Source of the DNA: Treponema sp.
GTDB lineage: Bacteria > Spirochaetota > Spirochaetia > Treponematales > Breznakiellaceae
Direction of reading: 5' to 3'
Assembly: GCA_031286095.1 (NCBI GenBank)
Contig: JAITUY010000217.1
Location: 1-36,287 of the forward strand
DNA: 36,287 nucleotides
The translations under genes were made by a program, and so were the position numbers. Under the pieces are notes generated by a model. It was not told the DNA's origin. It did no database searches and saw nothing but the letters and a program-made list of their open reading frames with translations. Of the stretch, positions 15,825 to 23,489 are shown piece by piece. Position 1 is the first letter of the stretch, and each line of letters opens with the position of its first letter.

Positions 15825-16992
15825 CTGTACCGGCAAATTCAGCCGGGTCTATCGCTTTTTTTATAAAAAGGGTTTTTTTGACAAGAAGATCGATGACTTC
15901 TCCCTTTCCTGATTTAAAGACTTTGCCGGTTTTATCCATTAGCAGTTCCACTACAGGACGCAGTGGGGCGTTGCTGTTTACGGATAAAACTCTTGCTACA
16001 GATTCGTCATTTAGCCGTATTATTGAACCTATGGGATATATGCCCATGATTTTTGTAAAAGCCATGATTACCGCAGGATCAAAACGGCGCGCGTTGTCCG
16101 CAAGCATGTTCTTAATAGCCTGATAACCTACCATGGATTCGCGGTAGGACTTCTTGCTGACCATAGCTTCAAAAGCGTCGGCTACGGATACAATTCTGGC
16201 TCCCATATCAATAGCCTGTCCGCTCAAGTGGTCGGGATAGCCGTTACCGTCCCAGCGTTCATGGTGATGAAGGGCTATTAAATTCACTTCTTGATTGCCA
16301 AACAGTTCTTTGGAAACAATTTTAGATGAATGAAGAGGGTGACTTTTTATCTGTTCAAATTCCGCGTCTGAAAGCCCGCCTTTTTTTTCTGTGATACCCT
16401 TTGATAATCTGAACATTCCGACATCATGGAGGAGCGCGCCGGAGACAATATTGCTAATTTTATGGTTTGGCAGATGAAGTTCATTTGCGGTTAATGCCGA
16501 AAGAATTGCCGTATTAACTGAACTTTTTGCCAGTTCCTTGCCTTCTACCTCGCCGCCTAGAATATAACCGATAAAATTATTCGGGTATTCTCTTAAATCT
16601 TTAAGAAGCTGAGCGCCGATATTATCGACTACGCGCATCTCCATATCTACACCGTTCTTTATTCCTATAAACACACTGTCAAGTTTTTCTATAAGTGATT
16701 TATACGCGCGATATTGGCTTGAATTTTGCTTGACATCGCTAATTGAAATTTGTACATCGCCTAAATCTGCGGGTTCAGAAGAGGCGGCCTGTATAGCCGC
16801 AGACGCTATTTCTTCATCGGAAAGGGCGTATCCTTCTGTCGAAACAGCCTCAATGCCCCATGTATAAAGAAAATCAATATCCCGCTGAAGCAGAGGAATC
16901 ATGGCTGGTACTAGTAAGCTACTGCCTTCCGAATAGACCGGCGCGGAAAAAACCTGCCCTGCCCTTAATGTATCAGTATTAATTTTATTCAT
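15817..16992 (-). CDS. HD-GYP c-di-GMP phosphodiesterase
   Basis: It hydrolyses c-di-GMP. The protein is 391 aa. There is an N-terminal domain of about 120 residues (VYSEGSSLLVPAMIPLLQRDIDFL) typical of small HD-GYP proteins, then the catalytic core: LLHDVGMFRLSKG, HPLHSSKIV, LHHHERWDGNGYPDHLSG and SVADAFEAMVSKKSYRESM. The usual HDIGK is HDVGM here, so the Lys after the HD pair is a Met. The metal ligands and GYP are intact. No membrane span or receiver domain was seen. It is first in a long minus-strand unit; GGAAGGA precedes ATG 16992. Confidence 0.92.
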   Translation of the reverse strand: MNKINTDTLRAGQVFSAPVYSEGSSLLVPAMIPLLQRDIDFLYTWGIEAVSTEGYALSDEEIASAAIQAASSEPADLGDVQISISDVKQNSSQYRAYKSLIEKLDSVFIGIKNGVDMEMRVVDNIGAQLLKDLREYPNNFIGYILGGEVEGKELAKSSVNTAILSALTANELHLPNHKISNIVSGALLHDVGMFRLSKGITEKKGGLSDAEFEQIKSHPLHSSKIVSKELFGNQEVNLIALHHHERWDGNGYPDHLSGQAIDMGARIVSVADAFEAMVSKKSYRESMVGYQAIKNMLADNARRFDPAVIMAFTKIMGIYPIGSIIRLNDESVARVLSVNSNAPLRPVVELLMDKTGKVFKSGKGEVIDLLVKKTLFIKKAIDPAEFAGTDE

Positions 16993-17107
16993 CGTTCATC
17001 CTTCCGAATAATAATTCAAAAACTTAGAGCCTTGTTATAAATTTCGGTATAAAACTATTATAAGTTTATAAGTAATAACACTATAGTAGAAACCTGTTAA
17101 AAATATG

Positions 17108-17124
17108 TGTTTTATAAGAAAACA
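17108..17124 (-). terminator. Weak hairpin after uvrB
   Basis: TGTTTT-ATAAG-AAAACA forms a 6-bp stem 11 bases past the uvrB stop. It is AT-only except one pair and lacks a clear U-run, so it is a weak terminator candidate at best. The 17000-17134 spacer otherwise shows only AT-rich, -10-like sequence. Confidence 0.25.
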
Positions 17125-17134
17125 TTAGGAAATT

Positions 17135-19114
17135 TCACTGGGATAGACGGGCAATTTCGTCCCTAATCGCCGCCGCTTGCTCAAATTCAAGATTTTTCGC
17201 GTGTTCAAGCATCTCGCCCTCCAGAGCCTTAATCAACTGTTTGCGCTGTGCGGGTATTAGCGTATTAAACGACTTTTTAAGCACTTCGACCGTACTTGCC
17301 GCTGTCTCATCGGCTTCCTCGATATGGCGGGTCAGTATTTCCGCGATTGCTTTTTTGACCGTCGCGGGCGTTATGCCGTGTTTTTTGTTATAGGCGATCT
17401 GTATTTCTCTTCTGCGGTTGGTTTCGGCAATAGCCTTTTCCATCGCCTCGCTCATGCGATCGGCGTACATGATAACCTTTCCGGCGGCATTACGCGCCGC
17501 CCGCCCGATAATTTGTACAAGGCTTGTAAGCGACCGCAAAAAGCCAATCTTGTCCGCGTCTAAAATCGCTATAAACGAAACTTCCGGCAGATCAATGCCT
17601 TCGCGTAACAGGTTAATCCCGACAAGTATGTCAAAATCGCCCTGCCGCAACTGGGTAAGAATTTCCACCCTCTCGATTGTTTCAACCTCGCTGTGAATGT
17701 AGCGGACTTTCAATCCAAGACCGGTAAGGTAATCGGTTAAATCTTCCGCCATTTTTTTTGTCAGGGTAAGGATAAGCGAGCGCTCTCCGGCCTTGATCCG
17801 TTTCTGCACTTCGCCGTAAATGTCCTCCATTTGCCCTTCGCTTGCCCGTACTTCGATTTCAGGGTCTAATAGGCCGGTTGGACGGATTAACTGCTGAACC
17901 ACCCGCGCCGACTGCTCAATTTCGGTCTTGCCTGGCGTGGCGGAGACAAAAACAGTCTTGTCCAGCCGCTCGACAAATTCGTCGTAGCGAAGGGGGCGGT
18001 TGTCCAAAGCGCATGGCAGGCGGAAACCGTATTCAACAAGGTTTTGTTTGCGACTGTGATCGCCAGCATACATCGCGCCTAACTGCGGAAGTGTAACGTG
18101 GCTTTCGTCGATGAACGTAAGATGTTCCTTTGGCAGATAATCGACAAGAGTGTCAGGCGATTCGCCCGGTTTGCGCCCTGCCAAAATCGCGGAATAATTT
18201 TCTATGCCAGAACAGTAGCCCATTTCCGTAAGCATTTCGATGTCGTATTCAACGCGGGCTTTAAGCCGTTCCGCTTCCCGTATTTTTCCGTTTGCCTTAA
18301 AAAACTCCAGCCTTTCTTTTAACTCTTTCCTGATTGCACCTAACGCATTTTGAACCATGTCTGCCGGCATGACGAACTGTTTTGCGGGATAAATGAGCGC
18401 GTGATCGATTTCTTCAAGTATTTCGCCTGAAACCGGATCGAACCGCCTTATGCGTTCGACAACATCCCAGTCAAGATCGATGCGGTAGGCTTCTTCCATG
18501 TAGGCGGGAAAAATTTCCAGCGTGTCGCCACGCCTGCGGAAGCGTCCGCGCTCAAGAACGGCGTCATTGCGTTCGTATTGCAGTTCAACAAAACGGCGGA
18601 TTAGCGCGTCAACATCGATGGTTTCGCCTTTTGAACATGTGGCGGTCATCTTTCGGTACACTTCCGGCGTAACCATGCCGTAGATACATGACACTGTCGC
18701 CACAATGATAACGTCCTCGCGTTCCATCATGCTTCTTGCCGCAGACAGTCTCATTCGCTCGATCTCGTCGTTTATGGACGCGTCTTTTTCGATATAAAGG
18801 TCTCTGCTTGCGACATACGCTTCCGGCTGGTAATAATCGTAGTAGGAGACAAAATACTCAACCGCGTTATCCGGAAAAAATCCTTTGAACTCGCGGTAAA
18901 GCTGGGCGGCAAGCGTTTTGTTGTGGCTGACAATCAATGTGGGCATTTGCACTTTTTCGATTAACTTTGCCATAGTGAAGGTTTTGCCCGAACCTGTAAC
19001 GCCCTGCAATGTCTGGTATTTGTCTCCCGCCCTGATACCGTCCGCAAGCGCCGCTATCGCCTCGCCCTGGTCGCCCGCCGGTTTGAAAGGGGACACTACT
19101 TTGAATTTACGCAT
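17135..19114 (-). CDS. uvrB: Excinuclease ABC subunit B
   Basis: UvrB is the damage-verifying helicase-like subunit of nucleotide excision repair; it receives DNA from UvrA and then binds UvrC. The 659-aa length is standard. Visible parts are Walker A GVTGSGKTFTMA (residues about 39-50), the DNA-gripping beta-hairpin YYDYYQPEAYVASRDLYIEKD, the DEAD-like FIDESH, helicase motifs to QIIGRAARN, and a C-terminal UVR domain EFEQAAAIRDEIARL for UvrC contact. ATG 19114 has no Shine-Dalgarno and the predicted transcript start is only about 7 nt upstream. It is divergent from the aldolase gene. Confidence 0.98.
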   Translation of the reverse strand: MRKFKVVSPFKPAGDQGEAIAALADGIRAGDKYQTLQGVTGSGKTFTMAKLIEKVQMPTLIVSHNKTLAAQLYREFKGFFPDNAVEYFVSYYDYYQPEAYVASRDLYIEKDASINDEIERMRLSAARSMMEREDVIIVATVSCIYGMVTPEVYRKMTATCSKGETIDVDALIRRFVELQYERNDAVLERGRFRRRGDTLEIFPAYMEEAYRIDLDWDVVERIRRFDPVSGEILEEIDHALIYPAKQFVMPADMVQNALGAIRKELKERLEFFKANGKIREAERLKARVEYDIEMLTEMGYCSGIENYSAILAGRKPGESPDTLVDYLPKEHLTFIDESHVTLPQLGAMYAGDHSRKQNLVEYGFRLPCALDNRPLRYDEFVERLDKTVFVSATPGKTEIEQSARVVQQLIRPTGLLDPEIEVRASEGQMEDIYGEVQKRIKAGERSLILTLTKKMAEDLTDYLTGLGLKVRYIHSEVETIERVEILTQLRQGDFDILVGINLLREGIDLPEVSFIAILDADKIGFLRSLTSLVQIIGRAARNAAGKVIMYADRMSEAMEKAIAETNRRREIQIAYNKKHGITPATVKKAIAEILTRHIEEADETAASTVEVLKKSFNTLIPAQRKQLIKALEGEMLEHAKNLEFEQAAAIRDEIARLSQ

Positions 19115-19127
19115 AAATCAGTTTCTA

Positions 19128-19156
19128 TTAATATCACAGAATTTTTGTATTGGCAA
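19128..19156 (-). promoter_or_regulatory. uvrB promoter
   Basis: On the minus strand TTGCCA (19151-19156), a 17-bp spacer, then TATTAA (19128-19133). The start would fall about 7 nt before ATG 19114. Its -35 box overlaps that of the divergent promoter by five bases. No LexA-like box was recognised. Confidence 0.5.
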
Positions 19157-19178
19157 TTACAGTGTTCTTGCATAAAAT
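19150..19178 (+). promoter_or_regulatory. Aldolase promoter, near-leaderless
   Basis: TTGGCA (19150-19155), a 17-bp spacer and TAAAAT (19173-19178). ATG 19185 lies seven bases past the -10 box, at or next to the predicted transcript start. No ribosome-binding site is visible before the ATG. Confidence 0.6.
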
Positions 19179-19184
19179 AGAGAT

Positions 19185-19844
19185 ATGAAATTAACAATGG
19201 AAAAAGAAGTCCAGGACGCTATCGCTAAAGAAGGCATTATTGCGGTTCTGGAAATTGAAAACGAGCAGAACGCGCCTTCTGTTGCAAAGGCGTTACTTGA
19301 AGGCGGAGTTACAGTAATCGAGCTTGCACTGCGCACGCATGCGGCAATCCCTTCAATTTTACGGATCGCGAAAGAAGTTCCGCAGATGTATATAGGAGTT
19401 GGCACTATAATTGAGACGGGACAGTCTGCAATGTTAAAAAAAATTGAAAATGTGCGCTTCGGTGTTTCTCCTGGAATAAATCCTGAAATTGTCAAAGAAG
19501 CGATTTCTGTTGATTTACCTTTTGCGCCCGGCATTGCGACTCCAAGCGAGCTGGAGCAGGCAATTTCTCTTAACTGCCGCGTTGTCAAACTTTTCCCCGC
19601 GGAAGGCATGGGGGGATTAAGCTATCTAAAAAATATCAACGCCCCCTATAATCACTTAGAGATAAAATATATTCCATTAGGGGGCGTCTCCGTAAACAAC
19701 CTTGCCAATTACGCGAAATTCAGCCCCGTGCTTGCAGTCGGCGGAAGCTGGATAGCGAACAAAGAACTGATCAATGCCAAAGACTGGGGCGGAATTACCA
19801 AAAGGGCTAAAGAGGCGAAGAATATTTGGAACGGCGAAAGGTAG
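19185..19844 (+). CDS. eda: KHG/KDPG aldolase family protein
   Basis: Family members cleave 2-keto-3-deoxy-6-phosphogluconate (Entner-Doudoroff, uronate breakdown) to pyruvate and glyceraldehyde-3-phosphate. The protein is 219 aa. The Schiff-base lysine is in CRVVKLFPAEG (about K135), the general acid Glu in VIELALRTH (E46), with the substrate Arg four residues on (R50), and there is GVGT at 71-74. The N-terminal Arg usually found in VLR-type segments is Glu here (IAVLEIENEQ), so phosphate or carboxylate binding may differ and a related 2-keto-3-deoxy acid may be the substrate. ATG 19197 is an alternative start. No other sugar-acid gene is adjacent. Confidence 0.85.
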   Translation: MKLTMEKEVQDAIAKEGIIAVLEIENEQNAPSVAKALLEGGVTVIELALRTHAAIPSILRIAKEVPQMYIGVGTIIETGQSAMLKKIENVRFGVSPGINPEIVKEAISVDLPFAPGIATPSELEQAISLNCRVVKLFPAEGMGGLSYLKNINAPYNHLEIKYIPLGGVSVNNLANYAKFSPVLAVGGSWIANKELINAKDWGGITKRAKEAKNIWNGER

Positions 19845-20153
19845 AGTAATAGAAATTTTACCACGAACCAACACGAACAAGGGAATAGAAGAACCTCTCG
19901 CGGAAGCGTAGCCCCTTTGGTTTGAGTTGGGTGTCTCACAAGTCCTGCAAGAATACTTTTCTATTGACAGCTGTTCGGAAAACTGAAGTTTCCGAACAAC
20001 TCTAATATAACAAACAGCAACCCCTGCGTCTTTGCGTCTCCGCGCCTCTGCGAGATGTCTTTTCCGAAACAGCGCAGACGCGATATTACCTTGTTCGTTG
20101 GAAAAAAATTCCCCCGTAAAGTAAAGCGCCATTCATCTGCGCTCATATATATA
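19845..20153. repeat. Repeat-rich spacer with a 9-bp hairpin
   Basis: No gene is evident. ACCACGAACCAACACGAAC near 19861 and CTGCGTCTTTGCGTCTCC near 20023 resemble short degenerate repeats seen in intergenic DNA of many bacteria. GTTCGGAAA (19973-19981), a 7-nt loop and TTTCCGAAC (19989-19997) form a strong hairpin. The 25 bases at 19980-20004 (AAACTGAAGTTTCCGAACAA and on) recur exactly at 26495-26519, and CAAGTCCTGCA precedes both copies. The upstream part of ORF-track entry 20055-21803 comes from this region and is not coding. Confidence 0.6.
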
Positions 20154-20179
20154 GTATCCAATGTTGAAATGTTGGATAC
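20154..20179. promoter_or_regulatory. Inverted repeat before comM, operator candidate
   Basis: GTATCCAA (20154-20161) and TTGGATAC (20172-20179) are perfect 8-bp arms around a 10-bp centre. It begins in a TATAGTAT element that could be a -10 box and ends two bases before the GGAG ribosome-binding site. It could be a protein-binding site or a 5' UTR hairpin. Confidence 0.45.
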
Positions 20180-20189
20180 AGGAGTTTTT

Positions 20190-21803
20190 ATGAGTGTGAT
20201 GGCTTATATGCCCTACGGGGCGGGCGGAATTATTATCCGGGTTGAAGCGGATATTAGAAGGGGCATTCCTGGCGTTGATATTACCGGACTCGCGGAAGGC
20301 GCAGTAAGGGAAGCGCGGGACAGGGTGCGGGCGGCGTTCAGAAATTCAGGGTTCAGTTTTCCTATGGACAGGATATTGATAAACCTCGCGCCGGCTGGAC
20401 TAAAAAAAGACGGAGCCGCGCTTGATTTGCCGATAGCCTTGTCGGTTATGTCAGCGGCCGGGATCGCACCTGTTACGGGAAATCTTCTGGTAATGGGCGA
20501 ACTTGAGCTTTCAGGAAAAATAAGACCGGTGCGTGGAGTGCTTTCCGCCATTGCCGCCGGATTGTCCGAAGGTATTAACGAGTTTATCGTCCCTGCTGAA
20601 AATGCGGGAGAGGCGGCTATTCTTGCGCAAAGGGGCGCGCGTTTTAACGCCGCGGAAAATTTACAAGAAGCGGTTGACGCGCTTTTTATAAGGGAGAGAA
20701 CAGGCTCTCTCCCTGAATTATTTGACGCGCCCTCCCCTGCGGCAACTAACACAGACGGCGCTTTCGGCATTTTCGCAGAGGGCGATTTTTCCGAAGTGCG
20801 CGGACAGACTGTTTACAAACGCGCTCTGGAAATTGCCGCCGCCGGAGGGCATAACGTGCTGGTCTTTGGACCGCCTGGCGCGGGAAAGACAATGCTGGCG
20901 CGCCGTATGACTTCTATAATGGCTCCGCTTACCCCTGACGAGGCAGTCGAAGTAACGCGCCTTTACAGCCTTGCCGGACCCCTTGTAAACAACAGCGACC
21001 GTTATTCGCAACGTTATATCGACCGCCTGATAACAAACGCGCCGTTCCGCGCCCCGCACCATTCGGCCAGCGCGGAGGGCATTCTTGGCGGCGGCAGAAA
21101 TCCGCGCCCGGGAGAAATCAGCCTTGCCCACTTCGGCGTGCTTTTTCTTGACGAAGCGCCGGAATTTAAAATCAATGTACTGCAGGCTCTCCGCGAACCG
21201 CTGGAAGACAGGGTGATAAGCATTTCCAGGGCAGAAGGTCCCGTACGCCTGCCCGCGCAATTTCAAATGCTGATGACGGCAAATTCCTGCCCCTGCGGAC
21301 GGCTCGGTATCCGCGAAACAGATCACGCTTGTTTCTGCTCACCGGAAGAAATCAACCGGTACTGGCGCAAGTTCAGCGGCGCTCTTCTGGACAGGGTAGA
21401 AATCCGCGTCGCTGTCCTTCCGCCAAAAATTGAGGAAATGGGCGGGACAGGCAAAAACACCAAAATCGAAGAAAAAAGCGCCGTTGTTGCGCAGAGGGTC
21501 ATGGCGGCGGTGGAAATACAGCGCTTGCGTTTTAAAGGGACAGAAATCCGCCGAAACGCCATGCTAACCGCCGGAAAAACCGCCGACTTTTGTCCAATGA
21601 GCGAAAAAGCGGAAAGCGCCCTTCACACAGCAATTTCAAAAATGGGGCTTTCCGGCAGGGCTTTTCATGGGATTTTGCGCGTAGCCAGAACAATAGCCGA
21701 CCTTGAGGGCAGGGAAATCATAGAAACAGAACATATTCTCGAGGCTGTCTATCACCGCCGTCTAGGGGAAGACCCTTGGGAAATTTTATCAGTTTTAAGT
21801 TAG
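20190..21803 (+). CDS. comM: ComM/YifB-type Mg-chelatase-like AAA+ ATPase
   Basis: ComM is a hexameric helicase that drives branch migration during natural transformation; related proteins are widespread in bacteria that are not known to be competent. The 537 aa start at ATG 20190, fixed by ACAGGAG upstream; the 45 extra residues in the track come from repeat DNA. Order: an N-terminal Lon-protease-like domain (PGVDITGLAEGAVREARDRVRAA), the AAA+ core with Walker A FGPPGAGKTMLARR and Walker B VLFLDEAPEF, the conserved ANSCPCGRLG cysteine segment, and a C-terminal helical domain (GLSGRAFHGILRVARTIADLEG). The length is standard. Confidence 0.95.
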   Translation: MSVMAYMPYGAGGIIIRVEADIRRGIPGVDITGLAEGAVREARDRVRAAFRNSGFSFPMDRILINLAPAGLKKDGAALDLPIALSVMSAAGIAPVTGNLLVMGELELSGKIRPVRGVLSAIAAGLSEGINEFIVPAENAGEAAILAQRGARFNAAENLQEAVDALFIRERTGSLPELFDAPSPAATNTDGAFGIFAEGDFSEVRGQTVYKRALEIAAAGGHNVLVFGPPGAGKTMLARRMTSIMAPLTPDEAVEVTRLYSLAGPLVNNSDRYSQRYIDRLITNAPFRAPHHSASAEGILGGGRNPRPGEISLAHFGVLFLDEAPEFKINVLQALREPLEDRVISISRAEGPVRLPAQFQMLMTANSCPCGRLGIRETDHACFCSPEEINRYWRKFSGALLDRVEIRVAVLPPKIEEMGGTGKNTKIEEKSAVVAQRVMAAVEIQRLRFKGTEIRRNAMLTAGKTADFCPMSEKAESALHTAISKMGLSGRAFHGILRVARTIADLEGREIIETEHILEAVYHRRLGEDPWEILSVLS

Positions 21804-21819
21804 TCAGCGTAAAGACGAA

Positions 21820-21854
21820 TGTCAATACAAAATATATTGACAAATGTATTGACA
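21820..21854. promoter_or_regulatory. Three-box brnTA operator
   Basis: TGTCAATA (21820-21827) is the exact inverse of TATTGACA at 21835-21842 and 21847-21854. The first two boxes make an inverted repeat with a 7-bp gap, and the last two are direct repeats with a 12-bp period. The site lies just before the toxin gene. BrnA antitoxins are known to bind and repress their own promoter, so this is the likely target. Confidence 0.65.
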
Positions 21855-21877
21855 AAAAATTAATGGAGGAGTATAAT
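21849..21877 (+). promoter_or_regulatory. Perfect sigma70 consensus overlapping the brnT start codon
   Basis: TTGACA (21849-21854), 17 bp, TATAAT (21872-21877). Both hexamers match consensus fully, but the -10 box includes the A and T of ATG 21876 and the start point would fall inside brnT. It could drive brnA alone. The toxin would then need the weaker upstream pairing from TTGACA 21837-21842. Confidence 0.5.
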
Positions 21878-22157
21878 GAAAATAAGGTTTGAGTGGGACG
21901 AGAAGAAAAACGCCAAAAACAAAAGGAAACACGGGGTTTCTTTTAAAAACGCAAAAAGGGTTTTCTTCGATCCTAAACGCTTTGAAGAATTTGACAGAAA
22001 ACACAGTTTTTTTGAAGAGCGGTGGATAACTGTTGGTTTTTCAGATTTGATTTGGCTTACAGTTGTGTTTACGGAAAGAAATGGCTATGTCAGAATAATT
22101 TCTGCCAGAAATGCAAATAAAAAAGAAGAGGAGGCGTATTTTTATGGGTATTGTTAG
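21876..22157 (+). CDS. brnT: BrnT family toxin
   Basis: BrnT is a small RelE-fold ribonuclease toxin of a type II system. The protein is 93 aa. FEWDEKKNAKNKRKHGVSFKNAKRVFFDP is the standard N-terminal signature (F-W/D-x-x-K-x-x-x-N-x-x-KHGVSF). The C-terminal part has the strand ERWITVGFS...VVFTERNGYVRIISARNANKKEEEAY, with the ISAR/KEE residues of the family. GGAGGAG precedes ATG 21876. Toxin-first gene order matches known brnTA loci. The overlap with brnA is 14 nt. It is more AT-rich than comM next door, consistent with transfer. Confidence 0.93.
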   Translation: MKIRFEWDEKKNAKNKRKHGVSFKNAKRVFFDPKRFEEFDRKHSFFEERWITVGFSDLIWLTVVFTERNGYVRIISARNANKKEEEAYFYGYC

Positions 22158-22455
22158 AACAATCTCAGATGGAACTGAACCATTAACGGAAGAAGATTTA
22201 CAAGAGTTGGAGGCCTTAAAAACCAGACCTATAGATTACAGTGATATTCCTAATTATAGCCGTGAAGAAATACGGGAAATGAGGCGCTATGCGGAAGAAA
22301 AACGCAAAGAACAAAGAAAAAAAATGTTTTCTTTACGGCTGGAGACATCAACTGTTGACTGGTGGAAGTCTTTAGGAGAAGGTTACACGGCTCTTATGGC
22401 AAAGTTTTTAGATAGCGCAAAGAAGCATCCTGAATGGGTCAAAGAATGTCTTTAA
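22144..22455 (+). CDS. brnA: BrnA family antitoxin
   Basis: BrnA neutralises BrnT and represses the operon through a C-terminal ribbon-helix-helix. The 103 aa start at ATG 22144, where GAGGAGG lies upstream; the track start at 22111 does not fit. The N-terminal part LTEEDLQELEALKTRPIDYSDIPNYS is the toxin-contact region, and MFSLRLETSTVDWWKSLGEGYTALMAKFLDS is the RHH segment (compare the usual SLRLD...DWFKxxGxGYQTRINAIL). The stop overlaps the convergent PHP gene by 4 bp. Confidence 0.92.
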   Translation: MGIVRTISDGTEPLTEEDLQELEALKTRPIDYSDIPNYSREEIREMRRYAEEKRKEQRKKMFSLRLETSTVDWWKSLGEGYTALMAKFLDSAKKHPEWVKECL

Positions 22456-23351
22456 AACGCCAGTTCTGGTATCGCTGAAAGAATAGCGTCGTCTACCTTT
22501 CTCCCCCTGCTTGAATAGCCAAGTTTCCTGTCGGGGCGGACATTGCCGTGGAAGTCGCTCCCCTCAGTAACGTATAGCCCCAGCGATTTTCCCAAAGCCT
22601 CAAGCCGTCTGCAGGAGCCGGGTTTGGCTGTAGGATGCCATGCTTCAATGCCCATAAGTCCGCGATCCTTAAGGTGTTTTATCAGATCGGGAAGCCGCCC
22701 CCATGCTACAAAGAGCGAAATAGGGTGCGCAAGAACGGGAATGCCGCCAGATTCGCGTATCAGTGACACAGCCTCCTCGAAAACCATTCCCTCTTTCGGC
22801 ACATACAGGGGCTTTCCAGCGCCTAAATAACGGTCAAACGCTTGATTCACGCTTTTTACAATGTTTTTTTTCACCAAAAGCGCCGCAAAATGAGGCCGTC
22901 CCAGCGAATGCCCGTCTATTTTACCTGATTTTTCCGTGTTACCATGTTCAGTAATAGCCAAAAGCTCTTCCCAAGTCGCGTCAATGCTTAATTCGTGCAT
23001 TCTATCCAGTATTTTACGGCTTCTTTCCTCCCGGCCGTGCAATAATTTGTCGATAGCGGCAATAAATTTCTGTGTCGGCGAGCGAATTCCCAGTCCAAGA
23101 AGGTGAAATTCGCCTCCAGGACCCACTCCAGAAACATTTTTCTCCCCATTCCAGTTGATATTTATCTCTATTCCGGGAATAAACCGTAAATTTTCGGCAA
23201 AAGCCGTCTTCATTGCGCTTTCCAGACCGTTAATGTTATCATGATCGGTAAGGGCAATGGCGCTAAGCCCATGCCTGACAGCCTCTTTTATGAGCTGTTC
23301 AGGGCTAAAGTCCCCGTCAGAAATATTGGAATGGGTGTGTAAATCTATCAC
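22452..23351 (-). CDS. PHP-domain phosphoesterase
   Basis: The protein is 299 aa. It has the PHP motifs MIDLHTHSNISDG, IALTDHDNINGL, GIEININW, a distal VLAHPISL and the C-terminal SDFHGN, the residues that bind the metal cluster. Relatives of the YciV/TrpH type remove 3' phosphates from nucleoside 3',5'-bisphosphates or act as 5'-3' exonucleases on short RNA. No polymerase or histidinol module is attached. The start is GTG 23351 or TTG 23354; neither has a good Shine-Dalgarno. It is convergent with brnA. Confidence 0.88.
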   Translation of the reverse strand: MIDLHTHSNISDGDFSPEQLIKEAVRHGLSAIALTDHDNINGLESAMKTAFAENLRFIPGIEININWNGEKNVSGVGPGGEFHLLGLGIRSPTQKFIAAIDKLLHGREERSRKILDRMHELSIDATWEELLAITEHGNTEKSGKIDGHSLGRPHFAALLVKKNIVKSVNQAFDRYLGAGKPLYVPKEGMVFEEAVSLIRESGGIPVLAHPISLFVAWGRLPDLIKHLKDRGLMGIEAWHPTAKPGSCRRLEALGKSLGLYVTEGSDFHGNVRPDRKLGYSSRGRKVDDAILSAIPELAF

Positions 23352-23438
23352 CAAGAGTATTGTAGCAATTTTTTCCCATTAATTCATCACATTTACCGAT
23401 AATTAAGGTAAGTGTCATTAGATCAGGAAATAAGCGCA

Positions 23439-23467
23439 TTGATCAACCATGATATTTTGCTTAAAAT
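23439..23467 (+). promoter_or_regulatory. Promoter of the amidohydrolase/CNB/Crp operon
   Basis: TTGATC (23439-23444), a 17-bp spacer, TAAAAT (23462-23467). The start would be near 23474, with AAAGGA just before GTG 23490. TTGATCAA is also a palindrome at the -35 box. Confidence 0.45.
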
Positions 23468-23489
23468 TGTAGTAAAGGACGGTCTTTAA

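Noticed and set aside
20055-20189. N-terminal 45-residue extension of comM in the ORF track
   Set aside because: It is translated repeat spacer with no family similarity. ATG 20190 has a clear ribosome-binding site and matches the family start.
20213-21562. Minus-strand ORFs of up to 202 aa inside comM
   Set aside because: High-GC antisense shadows with Ala/Ser/Arg-rich low-complexity translations.
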